Source: Erythrocercus mccallii
Lineage: Eukaryota > Chordata > Aves > Passeriformes > Dicruridae
Reading direction: 5' to 3'
NCBI GenBank assembly: GCA_013397435.1
Contig: VZRG01002531.1
Coordinates: 1 to 64,000, forward strand
DNA: 64,000 nucleotides
Part shown: positions 11,027-22,839 of the stretch, one piece after another
How positions within the stretch are numbered: position 1 is the first letter of the stretch
How the letters are laid out: each line of letters starts with the position of its first letter
Program-made: the position numbers and the translations under genes
Notes under the pieces: generated by a model
The model's database searches: none
The model's input: the letters and a program-made list of their open reading frames with translations, nothing else
Told to the model about the DNA's origin: nothing

Positions 11027-12704
11027 TGGGCTTTCATCATGATCTACCAGAGAGCAGAACAGGATGAGGCGCCTGGAGCTGGTTGTGTTTGTGTGTGTGT
11101 TGGGCATTTCTGTGGAACTGATCATGTGTGTACCCAGATATGTGTTGAGTGTGTTTGTGCTTATGTGCCTACTGGGAACACACACTTAGCCCCACTGGCA
11201 GCTGGCCCTGGGGCCAGGGACTGCAGCAGCCTTGCCACTACTGGGCCACTGGATTTGTCAGCCTGTGACAGTGACCTGTTCACTTGGGCCTGCAGTCAGG
11301 TGAGAGCCAAGGATAGTCTCTGCCAAGACTATCCTACTGCCTTGAACGAAAGGGTTGAAAGAGAGAAAATGCTTCTTTTAATGTCTTTATGCTTACAAAC
11401 TCTCTCTCAGTCAAGGCTGCATAATGACAGGCAGCTAAATCCCCCATTCCCAGCACCCAGGCATATCCACCTTGCAACACTACTTGGCTCAGCCACACCT
11501 GAGCTGGCAAAGTTGCTCCCAATGGCATCAAACTGCTCAGAAACCAGTCATGGATGTGATTCATGAAGTGAATGTTTGTCTATCAATGTGTCCCCTCAAC
11601 AGGCACAGCCTGAGGGATATGCTGAGAGAAGTTCCCTCCAAAAACTGTGTCACCCTGACACAGGAGGTAGCTGGCATAAAGCACGTGTTGGGCAACTGAA
11701 CAGATTGAAATGTGAACACATCAACAGTGCAGAGGTAATTTCAGTGATGGACAAATCCACTAGCAGAGATGAAGCTTTCAAGGCCTTAGGGACACAAAGA
11801 ATTTAGTTTTGGCAAAATTTTGCAGTCTTTCTTCCTTTTCATATGCTACTCTGAGTTTCTGTGGAGGAATACCATGATCCAGTCCTGTATCTCCATCAAA
11901 ATGTAATAACAAATTACAGGCTCTTGTATCACTGACATTCTCTGAGTGATTGCAGAGATACAAGATGATGAATTATTTAAAACAGATGCAATACATTTCA
12001 CAAAATGAATTTAAGTGGCAAGACATTATGAAGAAAACTGAGACAAAAGACTAAGAGAATCTATTTCCATGAAATAGAACATGCTTCCTGTCTGAAGATA
12101 ATTTTGAGTAAACAGATGAATTAGTAGGTAGACTGATAGATTGCTCACTAGGTAGACTTATTTACATAAGAAACTAACACAAATTGGAGCATGGTCTTGC
12201 TAAGCAAGACATATTACACTCTCTCCACTGCATCTGCAAAACAGGCAATGAAAAGGAAACAACACATGGGGCCTTTTTAGTTCCAAACTGCTCCTCTTTC
12301 CAAAGCCCTGTACTGGGTGCTGTGCAGGGAGGTTTTTGTTAAAGCTCTGCTGATATATCACTTTGTAGATGTCTCTGAAGCCTACACGTTCTTCCTACAT
12401 GTCTGTACAAAACACATTCTAGATTGTCATGGCCTTTGTGGGTTATCATGGTCTGTAGAGCTCTATGGGGGGAAGTCAGGTCCTTTATCAAATGGGATCT
12501 GGAGGAGGTGTTTGAAGACATGAGTGTCCAAGAGTTTGTCTGTTTTTTTTCCCAACAAAGTCAGCTTGTCTACAAACCTTGCCTTGATGACATTCTTAAG
12601 CATGCAGGCTACTACAACACAATTTCATGGAATGCATAAACTATCTTTGCAATGAAAATGGAAAATTGCTCTCACATACTGCTTTCTAATTGTTATGTAC
12701 TGAC

Positions 12705-12705
<1 letters not shown>
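11027..12705. other. Intergenic stretch, nothing recognised
   Basis: A TG-rich patch (about 11085-11170) follows the microsatellite. Otherwise I see only short unrelated open frames and AT-rich DNA. Confidence 0.35.
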
Positions 12706-12740
<35 letters not shown>

Positions 12741-12742
12741 TT
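12706..12742. repeat. (TTTA)n microsatellite
   Basis: About nine uninterrupted TTTA/ATTT tetramers in AT-rich DNA. Confidence 0.95.
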
Positions 12743-15700
12743 CTATTTTCTACTGGATACATCAATATCATTTATTTGCATATTTGCTTTGCTGAAATCC
12801 CAAGTTGTACTGTATAATATCATATTCAACTAATATAGTATGAATTCCCCTGCTGTTTCAATTGGACAACTGTGGTGATGGGGAGCAAATAGTGTATTTC
12901 ATCTTAGAAATGGCCCTGTCAAATGATATATGAACTTCATTTAATTTCCATCTTCTGTTCCATAGTACTTCTTCCCTTTGTTTTTTTATTTTCCTTAATA
13001 AATACTCATGTTTAATATTTAACTACACAAAAGTTAAAAAAAAAAGGTTATAAAGCAGTTTCCTCTCCCTCTCTTTCTTCTCCCTTGCCCTCCAGTATTG
13101 GCAGCATGTCTTACATTAAAGGAGAGCACTTAGGCTCAAGCTTAGCCTGGGTATTGACCACTGGCAGTTTGCTTCTGTATGGATTCATCACTATTAATTT
13201 TTGTTCTAAGCCTAAGATATGGGCATGAATCACTTTCCACGTATCAGTCTCCTACAGGCTTTCTACCTCTTCAATGGCTAATATCCGAGTTCTCCCACAG
13301 CTAATGTCTGAGCTCTTCACTTGAGTGACTACAACAGCCATGACAGCAGGCCTGTGGGTAGGAGCCCAATATCACCTGGCAGGGCTACCTGCACGGGAGT
13401 CTGCAAAGGATCCTGGGGACACATTCCTAACTGGGAAAGGTGAACTAGCACCCCTCAAGCTCCATGCTGCCAAGGGGTATTGCTTCTTTCCAGCTACTTG
13501 GCAGTGCAGACGTGCACAGCCTCTTCTGTACAGCCACACAGACAGAGCCTGAGGTGAAATAGAGAAGCAACCCCAGATACAGGTGCCTTAGGACAATACA
13601 CTGACTGCTGGGATATAGCCCCTTCTTTCTGGATCACCGAACAATGCTGAAATACAGAACAGGAAACTTTCCAGCCTATATTTCTCTTGGGAGACAGATG
13701 CCCTAAAATATGGACTCCAGCCAAATCAATTTCTTAGCCACATAGTAAACATCTTTTGAAAAAGTGCTTTCAGATAGATACAGAGGGAGGTGGTTGATTT
13801 TTTGATAGAAGTGGCTAAAAAAGTGAATTTATACAGGTTAAGAAGAGATTATGAAAAACCTCCCCTGAGTTTCTCTTTTCCAGTGGCAGAGGAGTGTACA
13901 GTGGAAACAGATTGCCAACTTTCTATTTCCCATAAAAAAACAATTAAAAGGTTAATGGTAAGAAACAGAAGCTCAGGTCAGTGTAACAACAGTTTAATTC
14001 AGAGATATATACAGTGAATACTGGAGTGAAACCAGTTACCCTTATCTTGAACAAAACACCATTCTGGAGGAAAACACTTGTTTAATTAGACTAAAAACAG
14101 ACACCAGCCTGTTACTGCCCAGTGTCCTACTAAACATCAGGTAGTCTGATTCACCCAAGTGGCCTGACCTTTCCAAGTAGGGGGAGCAGTAGGTGCTTAG
14201 AATCTTTGAAAACTGCTTCTCTCCAGTTCAGTGCTCCACATCAGAGGCACCTGAGACACCTATGCTCCTTAACTTATCTGCAGACTAATCCTCCCCACCC
14301 ACACATGCACATACAGGATGGAAATAACAATTTAAACCTATCTACATAAATACAGCTCTTTGAAAGGCTCTATTGATGCTACTACCTGAATCAGGAGAGC
14401 ATTTATGTGCAGCAAACACTCACGCCCAAGTTGCATGGCAGGAAGAGTTTTAAAGTTTGGGTACAATATCAGGTTGCATCAAGGGGATTATTATAGACAG
14501 AGAGGAGAGGAAATTGAGGTTAAGAATGGCCCAGGAGACAAAAAAAGGAAAGAGCATGGAAAACAAGAAAAAGAAAGAACCAAGAAGTAGATGATTCACA
14601 GTTACTTTAGGCAGCAGTTTAAGTTTCTCAGTTTGAAGATGGAAATACCACCCACTTATCACCAGGAGATGGGCTGGTAATTCATGTTGAAAAGCACTCA
14701 GAGATTCTTGGAAGAAAGGTACTTTTGGAAATGTCATCCTTGAAGCATTTGTTGTTATGGCACAGTATGATTGTGGACTTCAAACTGCAACCAAAATGTG
14801 AACTAGAGGGAAAGCAGCAATTCATCCAATACTGAATACTTGGCCAGCCCCAACATTTCTACCCATGATATCATCAATAGACAAATAATGGTGGGTAGAA
14901 TGGGTAAGAAAAAAATCTTAAGTGTGTATTTTGCTAGGTCTCTCACCTGGAAAAGCTCACTTGCAAAGTGTATAGCTCCAGGTGCATAATCAGTTTAGAA
15001 ATTTGTCTCTATTCTCATTTTGTTTTCTCCTAGGAAACTTTAATCAGCCTGCCAGAGTGATGACACCAGCATTGAGGAAGTCAGCAAAACAAAGTAACAG
15101 ACTTCCATGTTCTTCTAGTTCATGACAGTTATGCTCAATTAGCGCTGTACTTTTACTTCAGGATCAGAAGGGGTTTATCTTAGAATATTTCTCTGTCCAT
15201 TTCTGTGTTTCAGTATGTGTCTTCAAACCCTGCAGTCACATTACTTGCCTGCTTTCAGCCTTGTGCCTTTAATCTCTGTTCATAACTCAGTTCTTTGGAC
15301 TGCCAGGACTCAGCGCCTCTCAGAAGGGAGAAATGTGGAGTTGCATCCAAAATCTTTCCATTTTGGTCCATCTCTGTGCCTCTCTGAGATGTTCTGCTTA
15401 TGTTGACAGTGTCTCAGTCTCTTTCCAGATTGCTAATGACTTGCAAAGTTGACAGCATGGATGCTGGCATTTCCTCTTCTTTATGTCCTCTGCCTGCAAG
15501 TGCTACCGAAAGACAGAAAATTTAACATACATTCAGATTATAAGAAGAGAGAGATGTAGAAATTGAAGTCTAGTCTTCTTCTCTACCCTTAAGGTAGGAA
15601 TTCAATAATGAACTGAACTATCCTACCCCAGATCCAGGCTGGTTTACCCCAGTTTATTCACCTATGCCTGAAGAAGACATGGAGATAGCACTGCCTCCAT

Positions 15701-17977
15701 TGTACTCTATGCTATTCATAGTTCCTGATGCATATATGGAACCAAGCCTGGGCCAGGTCTACAAGTGAATCCTAGAGAAAGTCAGACCTGCTCTGCCAGT
15801 CAGAAACCCATTGCTATTAGCACAGCAGACTATTGGATATTTGTGTGGTGACACCCTTCCCTAAGGATGTTCTTCAAGGAAGTGTATGGAAAGAATTTTT
15901 CTCAGCACAGCTGTTTGCCACTGAGTCTTACTACCAGGAACATGGGATTAGATTCACTAAAATATGTGTTCTTGTGCTTGTCCCAGTAGTGCTGGTTTAT
16001 ATTTCTGTCCTAGTCTCTGTGTAACTCCCTTGACTAAAAAAACTTCCATGGAGAATGCTAGCTTGGTCATTTCCATTTCTCAAGACTGGTTCCACATCTC
16101 AAACCTAGAATTGTTCCCTTCAGCCTGTATTGGAAGTGGAGAAAAATAAATTCAGCTTTCAAGTGTGACGCTTTGCAGATAAGGGATGTTTTTCTCCTAT
16201 AACATACAAGCAGCCTTCATAGCACAAACACAACAGCAACAAAGATATCTGCTTAACTTTCCACATGATGAAATCCAACCACAAAATAATGTTCACTTCT
16301 CACAAAATTTGGAAGTGCCTGTAGTGTTTTTTTCTCCTCCTTTCATCATGTAATGCACTTGGTTAATGATCTCCAGGCCTCTATCATCACCTTCTTTTGT
16401 CCTGGCAGAACAGCCCAGGTAAGCATGTGCCCCAATGCTGGCAGCCTAAGCTTTTCCTTCTGTGGTGTTGTCTCACTGCCTGGAGTAGTTTCTTCTTAAT
16501 ACCTTAGTTCTATCTTGGCAGCCACTGGAATAATAGGTACTGTGAGGCAGAACACTTGGATTTCTGGAACCCAAAAAGCAAGGATATTCTGCTGTAAACC
16601 AGTCCTGTCCATGAGGAAGCACATTAAAGTAACATCCATAGATGTCTACATCCTTGTGGAACACTGAGCAGACATCTCAGTAACCAACTTCATCTTCCCC
16701 TGACACATCCAAGAGAAGGAGTTTCATCTCTTCCACATCTCTCTGTCAGTAGTGTCAGCATTGGCTCATAGGACTTGGAAGGTGCTCATGGCACAGAGCA
16801 AAGATGAAGCATATTTTACCACAGGAATGATCTCCAGCTACAGCTAACTTTCTCCTAGAAGCAGCCATTCCTTGAAAATAAAGATGAAGTACAAAATGAC
16901 ACATGCCCAGGATATGTTTTCTTTTTTTTTTTAAGCTTTTGTGAACAGTAGAATGAGGAGAGGAGAGGAGAGAAATTCCATTACTTTGGAATTTCCCATA
17001 TCTCCTTTTTTCTTTCCATACTCCTGTCTTACTTTTCTTCCCTATTTTTTCCCCTCTTTTAATTTCTCTGATATCAGAATCTTCTGAAATTGTGACTACC
17101 TTGTTCTTGCCTAATATTATAAATAAAAAAGTAAGGCATAAGCCAAATCTAGATGTAACCAAGATACCTGCAGTACCCTGTATTTATGTTTTATCATCTC
17201 AGATATTGTTTATGGTCAGTGTTCAGTCCATACCAGATTTAATTTTTTTAGATTGAATGACAGTTTTGTGAGTGAGATAGAATGTAAAACACTGTAGTGA
17301 ACAACTTTCCAAATCAGTTTTATTGACATTTTTCCTGCCATGATCTGTTAGTGGAATTATACAATGGCAATAGCTCTTCTGTGTGCACCCATGCTGTTTT
17401 TGCTCATAGATCAGTTATCACGTGGGAATTAAGAAAGCGTTCTCAGTCTTCATAGAGTCATGGTTAATCTATATGAAGTAGAAGTTTGTTAGACTTTGTT
17501 AGGATAGTAATTCTGCCATCAATCGCCTTCTCTTAGATCAGTGTCTTCTAATATTGTTGCTGCCTCAAATTTCTCAGGTCACAGGTTCCCCTGCAGAGAG
17601 AACTGACCACCACACTTCAAAGACCACCATGAAGACCACAGTAACTAAAGGAATAGGTTAATGTATCTTAATATAACAAATCAATCTACATGGAGAATGA
17701 TATGACATCATTGTTTTTTGAAGAAATCTACTTTACTGGCAATAAAGTGGAAATTACACAAATCATTAACAAATCACAACATGTTTACTTCAGAAGTTTC
17801 CTTGTTCGTATTGCGAAAGATTCATCCTGTGCAAGCACTTGAGACCTGAGTGTGCCAAACTCCCTGGTGGAATGTGGGCTGACAGTGCTGCAGGATGAAA
17901 CAGGAGTAGACCTGCCAGAGACACCCTCCAAACACCACTTTTCAGATCTGCTGAGGCATCACAAATAAATGACTTGC
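12743..17977. other. Intergenic stretch with minor simple repeats
   Basis: No gene or large repeat is recognised. A short GAGGA-type pentamer run lies at about 16954-16972, and a polypurine patch at about 14500-14590. The remaining open frames are under 140 codons and resemble nothing I know. Confidence 0.35.
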
Positions 17978-18205
17978 AGAATCAAAGAATGGATGAGGTG
18001 AGAAAGGGTTATTTACTCCACCATGCCCTGCTTAGAGCAGGATCAACTGCAGCAGGTTGCTCAGGACTGTGTCCAGTTGGGTTTTGAATATGCCTGAGGA
18101 TGAAGAACTCACAGCCTCTGTGGGCAGCCTTTTCCAGTGTCTGACCATCCTCAAAGTAGTGGAATGAAGTACATCCACTGGAGAGTCTGAAGAGAAAGAA
18201 CTTCC
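17978..18205 (-). mobile_element. CR1-like LINE fragment
   Basis: It reads 'aatcaaagaatggatgagg' at the left (the complement of a CR1 tail), then 'aggttgctcaggactgtgt', 'tgggttttgaatatgcctg', 'ctgtgggcagccttttcca' and 'gtctgaccatcctcaaagt'. The divergence suggests an older subfamily. Confidence 0.7.
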
Positions 18206-20519
18206 CACTGTTAAGGATATTACCTTGAACTCCAGATAGAGAGACTGAATTCCCTGCTATCTTGTTGGCATTGGACAAGAAGTTTTTACTCTGTCTCAGT
18301 TTTCCTGGTAGACAAAGACTGCAAGGTGTCTGCAGTCCATAAAAACTGAGAACAAAGGGAACCAGAGGGTGATAAGTTTGGTCTCTCTGCAGAGAGAACT
18401 GTTTCCAAAGGCATTATTGGTGATGTAGATATGTAACATGATTAGTATCCCTAATAGTAACATGGTCAGATCTTTTATTTCATACAGTTACAGAAGAGTT
18501 CTTCAAATTAAATGAGGGGTTGTAGGTTTAAAAATTCTAGCCTAAGGATGAGGAACTTGTTTTTATTTAGTTTGAACTCAGCTGAAGACAAAAGGCCACT
18601 TTAATTTACTGAAATGGTATAATTCCACTCTGCCAACCCATATTTCCTGAGTCCTATTAAAGTATGAATATTATAGTCTTGCTATAAGAACTTGAAAAAA
18701 TTAAAACCAACAGCTTCTGACTGACCTCTCTTATTCCCCAGAAGAGCAATGCCAGTGGATCCCATACAGCTCTTTAGTCATTAAAGCATTTCTGTTTTGG
18801 AATGGTGTGCTTTCATGTGCACAGTACTAAGCATAAACCTCTGTATGAAAATACACGGGTGATTTCACCTTCTCCTGCTGTGCCTTGGCATTCCAGTTTC
18901 TAGGTAGATCAGTCTGCCTTGTCTGCTGAGGGCACTGATCCCAAGGGGCTCTGAGAGTTAAACTCTGCATTTCTCCAGGTATGCTTGAAAGCAATGGACC
19001 TGCACTGACACACAGCAAGTGGTCTGGTTCCTAAATGTGCCAGAAACTCTTCGAGAGACAGATACTCACCATTTCTGCCCATTCTCTCACACCTACTCAG
19101 AGCTTTTCCACACTAGCCTGTGCACTGCTCATGTTTCACTGCCTCTTGCCTTCCTCACTTTGCCGAGAAGCTTTGCCTGCGTGAGGACTGCAGGATGCCC
19201 ATGCCAGCGTTATAAGCCAGCACACAGGACTCTGTGTGCCACTAGAGGACACATGGCTCCCTCAGCATGCTATGCCACAGCAGGCAACGTACTTACTTGC
19301 CCACTTATTGACAAAAAGGAGAAAGATTGCCTTCCTCACTGACCTTACATGCTTTTGGTACAGATTTATGCTTGAACACAAATCATTTGAGTTACAGACA
19401 TGCCCTTTAGAAAATCTGCTTAGCAAGAAGAGCAGGGGGGAAATATAATCTGGAAACAATCTCCAGTAATTGATAGGAATTTTCTTCTCAACAAAAGATG
19501 CTACTTGGGTTAAAAAAAAATAAAAAATCTTAGTTTTAATCTCAAAACCATCAGTACAAGCAATAAAAGCAAACAAGTGGTGTTTTCTTTCTCCTACTTC
19601 ATGCTTTCTTCATCAATCATACAGATGTATGTGATGCAGCAGAACCAATGCTGTACTTAGAGAGTGCATAAAGAACTATAGTTCAGCATATCATGCAGAT
19701 TCATGCAGAAAATATAAAAGCTACAAAATAAGTTAAAATTCAACCCTAAAATACGTGAGCTCTTAAGTACAGATGTGTAATAACCACAGTGACTGAGATG
19801 TTCCCTACAGAGGCTGTTGCTGGAGTGTACCTCAGAACAGAGAAATGAGTGTGATCTCAGCCCGAGTTGGTCACGGGGCTGAGTCTCATGATATAAAGCT
19901 TCTCGAAAAAAAGGCTTATAAAGCATTTGAAACCCTTGGTCAAGGAGTTACATAGCCTTTGTAGAAGTCTGTCTTGCAAGGTGAGAGATGAAACATCAGG
20001 CACTTTGCCTTCAGTGCAACAGTGTGGAAGACCAGAGATGTGAGACTTCACTTGAAAATGAGGCAGTTATGGCTCAGACCAGTGCTGCAAATATATGTCT
20101 ACTGCTCAGTTACAAGAAAAAATAATGTTGTGGATTTAACTCAGGTTAGTTGGACATTTGTGGAATAATTCCTTTGCAGAATTTGGAAGCTGGAACCAGC
20201 AGACAATTTGGATGAGGCCACCCTGCTTTGAAGCCTTTAAAGAGTTAAACAGTATGTATGTGGGACACTCGAGGCACACGGGTAATTGCCAGCAGCACTC
20301 TGGGCAACAAGAGAGCCGTGTGCTTTGAAATGAATAAGCTGCATATTTACCTGCCCTCTTGTGGCACAGCACAGATGAATCAATCAACGTAACTACGCAT
20401 TCTCATTATTCCTTTTTCTATTTAACGAAACGTTTTGCTTCTGAAAAGATAAAACCAGACATCCAGGCACGACTCAAAAGTCAAATACAAGCGGAATCAG
20501 AAGTACATTTAAGCAGCAC
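18206..20519. other. Intergenic stretch upstream of the CpG island
   Basis: AT-moderate sequence with no recognised repeat or exon. Composition shifts sharply to CpG-rich at about 20520. Confidence 0.35.
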
Positions 20520-20820
20520 CTCTCACGCCGGATGAAGCACTCGCAGCTTCCCCCGCTGCCGCCGCAGAGGTGCCTTTTCCAGCGGTGGGATTTTCCAGCT
20601 GCGGAGCCGCAAGGAGCAGGCGCGGGGCGGTGCAGGGCGCGGAGCCGCCGCGAGAGGGCGCTGGGGCCCCGCCGTCAGCACGGCGCGGCCGAGGGCCGCG
20701 GGGGGAGCGGCGAGTTGGTGGCGATTTACATCGTACACGGGAAATACACGGCAAATTCCCTCTGTCCGCCTCTCGAACGGCCTTGCCGTGCTTGGCACTG
20801 GGCAGAAAATAGCTACAAGC
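20520..20820. promoter_or_regulatory. Small CpG island ~2 kb upstream of RHOB
   Basis: A sharply bounded block with dense CpG (for example at 20620-20710) sits in AT-rich DNA and is separated from the RHOB island by about 500 bp of AT-rich sequence. It contains a CTCF-like motif at 20648-20662. Such isolated islands usually mark a promoter, an enhancer or an insulator. No exon or reading frame identifies a transcript, so the role is inferred. Confidence 0.6.
20648..20662 (+). promoter_or_regulatory. CTCF-like core motif
   Basis: CCGCGAGAGGGCGCT matches the CTCF core (CC-A/G-C/G-N-AG-G/A-G/T-GGC-G-C-T) at all strongly constrained positions, judged from the consensus by eye. Occupancy is not shown. 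Confidence 0.5.
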
Positions 20821-21495
20821 TGCCAGGGAACCATCGCCAGGAGGGCATGGCAGCACGGGGATGCTTTCCACACAGTTTTGTGAAGAATTTAAGCCTGTGA
20901 GCAGTGACAACAAATTTAAAGGGACGATGCAAGCCAGAAATTCTGCCTGCTCGAAGCTCACAGGTACTAAAGAACATCCATGTCTGTGTCTACACTTTAT
21001 TGCTGGGTTCTTTAAAAAATCAGTTTGAATTCATCATGTTCACATAAAATATGGTGTACAAATCCCTGTAAGATTAAGGTATAAATTTGTTTGTCAGCAT
21101 CCGGGGGCATGCTCTTTTGACTGGAAGAAACAGATACTACAAAAATCTCGCAGGAAATAAATGTTATTTCAATGTCTAGGATTAAGTGAACCTTTTGCCC
21201 TATTGACACACACCTCTGTAACAGTGCTGCAAATAACTCGTCAGGCAATTTGATATACTCAGTGATGCATACCCACTCCAAGTGGTTATTTTAAAATACA
21301 ATCTTTAATAACAGTATTGTACAAACCACTCATTTTTGTTCTATTCACTAATGCCAGTAGCCACAGGACGTCGTCTGTGTGGAAAAGCTCGCAGGCAAGA
21401 AGCTTGGGACACCACCCGGCTGAGCAGCGGTATCTGCAACAGGGACCGAGCGCGTCGCTGCCGGCGGTGTCCGTGTGCCCCGGGCATTGCGGCCG
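20821..21495. other. AT-rich spacer between CpG island and minisatellite
   Basis: About 20890-21350 is AT-rich with no recognised element. From about 21360 CpG density rises again toward the minisatellite and the RHOB island. Confidence 0.35.
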
Positions 21496-21800
21496 CCCCA
21501 GCCCAGCGCAGCCCAGCGCAGCCCAGCGCAGCCCAGCGCAGCGCAGCCCAGCGCAGCCCAGCGCAGCGCAGCCCAGCGCAGCGCAGCGCAGCCCAGCGCA
21601 GCCCAGCCCAGCCCAGCGCAGCNNNNNNNNNNNNNNNNNNNNNNNNNNNNNNNNNNNNNNNNNNNNNNNNNNNNNNNNNNNNNNNNNNNNNNNNNNNCAG
21701 CGCAGCGCAGCCCAGCGCAGCCCAGCCCAGCCCAGCGCAGCGCAGCCCAGCGCAGCCCAGCCCAGCCCAGCCCAGCGCAGCCCAGCGCAGCGCAGCGCAG
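21496..21800. repeat. Pentamer minisatellite of CAGCC and CAGCG units, G-quadruplex-capable on the minus strand
   Basis: The tract is an unbroken chain of 5-bp units that differ only by C or G at one position (GCCCA or GCGCA). It is visible from 21501 to 21622 and from 21698 to 21800, with an assembly gap between. On the minus strand, alternating units give GGG tracts separated by 7 nt. At 21756-21773 four consecutive C-units give GGG tracts separated by only 2 nt, a strong quadruplex pattern. Every CAGCG unit adds a CpG. The tract lies about 0.7-1.0 kb upstream of the predicted RHOB start site. Confidence 0.95.
21623..21697. other. Assembly gap (75 N) inside the minisatellite
   Basis: There are 75 consecutive N with the same pentamer array on both sides. 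True array length is unknown and could be much longer than the gap. Confidence 0.99.
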
Positions 21801-22418
21801 GCCCGCCAGCTGCTCCTATGGAGGGGCTCGCACTCTGCCCTCCCAGCAACCCCGCACTACAGCGCTTTGCGCCCCCTTATTTTCCACGTTCATTTTTTCA
21901 TTGCCGTGACTTCCTATCTCCCTGTAATTTGAGACCCAAAGGCCAGTTCAGTTCAAGCCTGCTGCTTCTCCTGGTTTACAATTCCTCCACTCCCTTTTGG
22001 CCAAGAGCTGGCGAGAGTCAAACATGATGAATTTTTTAAGGAAGGGAGTCGATCGCTCTTCCAGTAGCACCCAGCGGAGGCTTTATTTTACTCAACCGCC
22101 TGCAATACTCGCTGTTAATTTTGCCCGGGCTTTACAGCAGCACCTGGGACGCAGCGGCGCTCCCCGTTCCTCTCGGTTGCCCCCCCAGACTCTTCGCACC
22201 GGCCCGTCCGAGAGGCGAGACTGCGGTGGGGATCGGCCCTGCCCTGCCCTGGCGCCAGGCCGAGATTCCCCAGGGCCGGGAGGGCTCAGACGGGGGACAG
22301 GGAGCCCCCCGGCCGCCCCCAGCGCGGCTCCGCCCGCCGCGACCCCGGCCCGCTGCCCCGGCTCGGCCCGGCCGCTCCCCTGCCCGCCTCGGCCCCGCCT
22401 CCCGCCCGCGGCCGCTCG

Positions 22419-22423
22419 CCAAT
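22419..22423 (+). promoter_or_regulatory. CCAAT box (distal) of the RHOB promoter
   Basis: CCAAT in the context CTCGCCAATCGC, about 110 bp upstream of the predicted start site. It pairs with the inverted copy at 22467. Confidence 0.6.
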
Positions 22424-22444
22424 CGCAGCGCCCTCCGCCGGGGA

Positions 22445-22452
22445 TGACTTCA
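22445..22452 (+). promoter_or_regulatory. ATF/CRE-like element TGACTTCA
   Basis: One mismatch from the palindromic TGACGTCA. It lies between the two CCAAT boxes. RHOB is known as an immediate-early, UV- and growth-factor-induced gene, so an ATF/AP-1 family site here is plausible. Confidence 0.45.
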
Positions 22453-22466
22453 CTCCTTGCCTTCCC

Positions 22467-22471
22467 ATTGG
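22467..22471 (-). promoter_or_regulatory. Inverted CCAAT box (proximal) of the RHOB promoter
   Basis: ATTGG in the context CCCATTGGCCAG. An inverted CCAAT box is a documented key element of the mammalian RHOB promoter, including the response to histone deacetylase inhibitors. Its position just upstream of the TATA-like motifs matches that layout. Confidence 0.65.
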
Positions 22472-22500
22472 CCAGCTATATTAAGAAAGTCGCGAGCGCC

Positions 22501-22508
22501 TTTAAATA
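22501..22508 (+). promoter_or_regulatory. TATA-like element TTTAAATA
   Basis: TTTAAATA sits in otherwise GC-rich DNA, predicting transcription start at about 22530-22540. A second AT-rich motif, TATATTA (22477-22483), could instead direct a start about 25 bp further upstream. Confidence 0.55.
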
Positions 22509-22529
22509 GCGGCGCCGGGCCGCAGCTTG

Positions 22530-22839
22530 CGGCAGTGGCTGAGCGGAGCGTGTAGTGTGCTGGCGTCTGCAGTGACGGCGAGAACCGGCTGCACCGCTTC
22601 CACCGCAGAGCTCCGGGGCCGGCAGCGCTGCTCTGCGGCCGTAGCGCTCCCCCGAGGCAGGGGAGGGAGGCGGCGCGGTGCCGGTGCGCAAAGAGAGCAG
22701 GGCTCGCCCGCCTGCCTGCGCGGGCCGGCTCGCCACGGTGCCCTGTGAGAAGCGAGAGGGAGCAGGAGGCGGCGGCCGCGGGGAGGAGGGCGCTGCCATC
22801 GTCCTGCTGCACGGCAAGGCCAGCTTGGCGAGCCTGGCC
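22530..22839 (+). other. RHOB: RHOB 5' UTR (predicted), free of ATG
   Basis: About 310 nt of GC-rich leader lie between the TATA-like element and the RHOB start. It contains no ATG in any frame, so scanning ribosomes would meet the RHOB ATG first. The RHOB frame stays open from 22678 to the ATG without a stop, and includes in-frame CTG codons at 22804 and 22807. The exact 5' end is inferred. Confidence 0.6.

Noticed and set aside
20509..20961. Minus-strand frame of 150 codons and overlapping plus-strand frames in the small CpG island
   Set aside because: Open on both strands because of GC content, with Arg/Ala/Pro-rich products and no domain.
21286..22027. Open frames of 187-236 codons across the pentamer array
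   Set aside because: They translate the minisatellite (SAAQ/PAQR-like repeats) and the N gap, so they carry no coding evidence.
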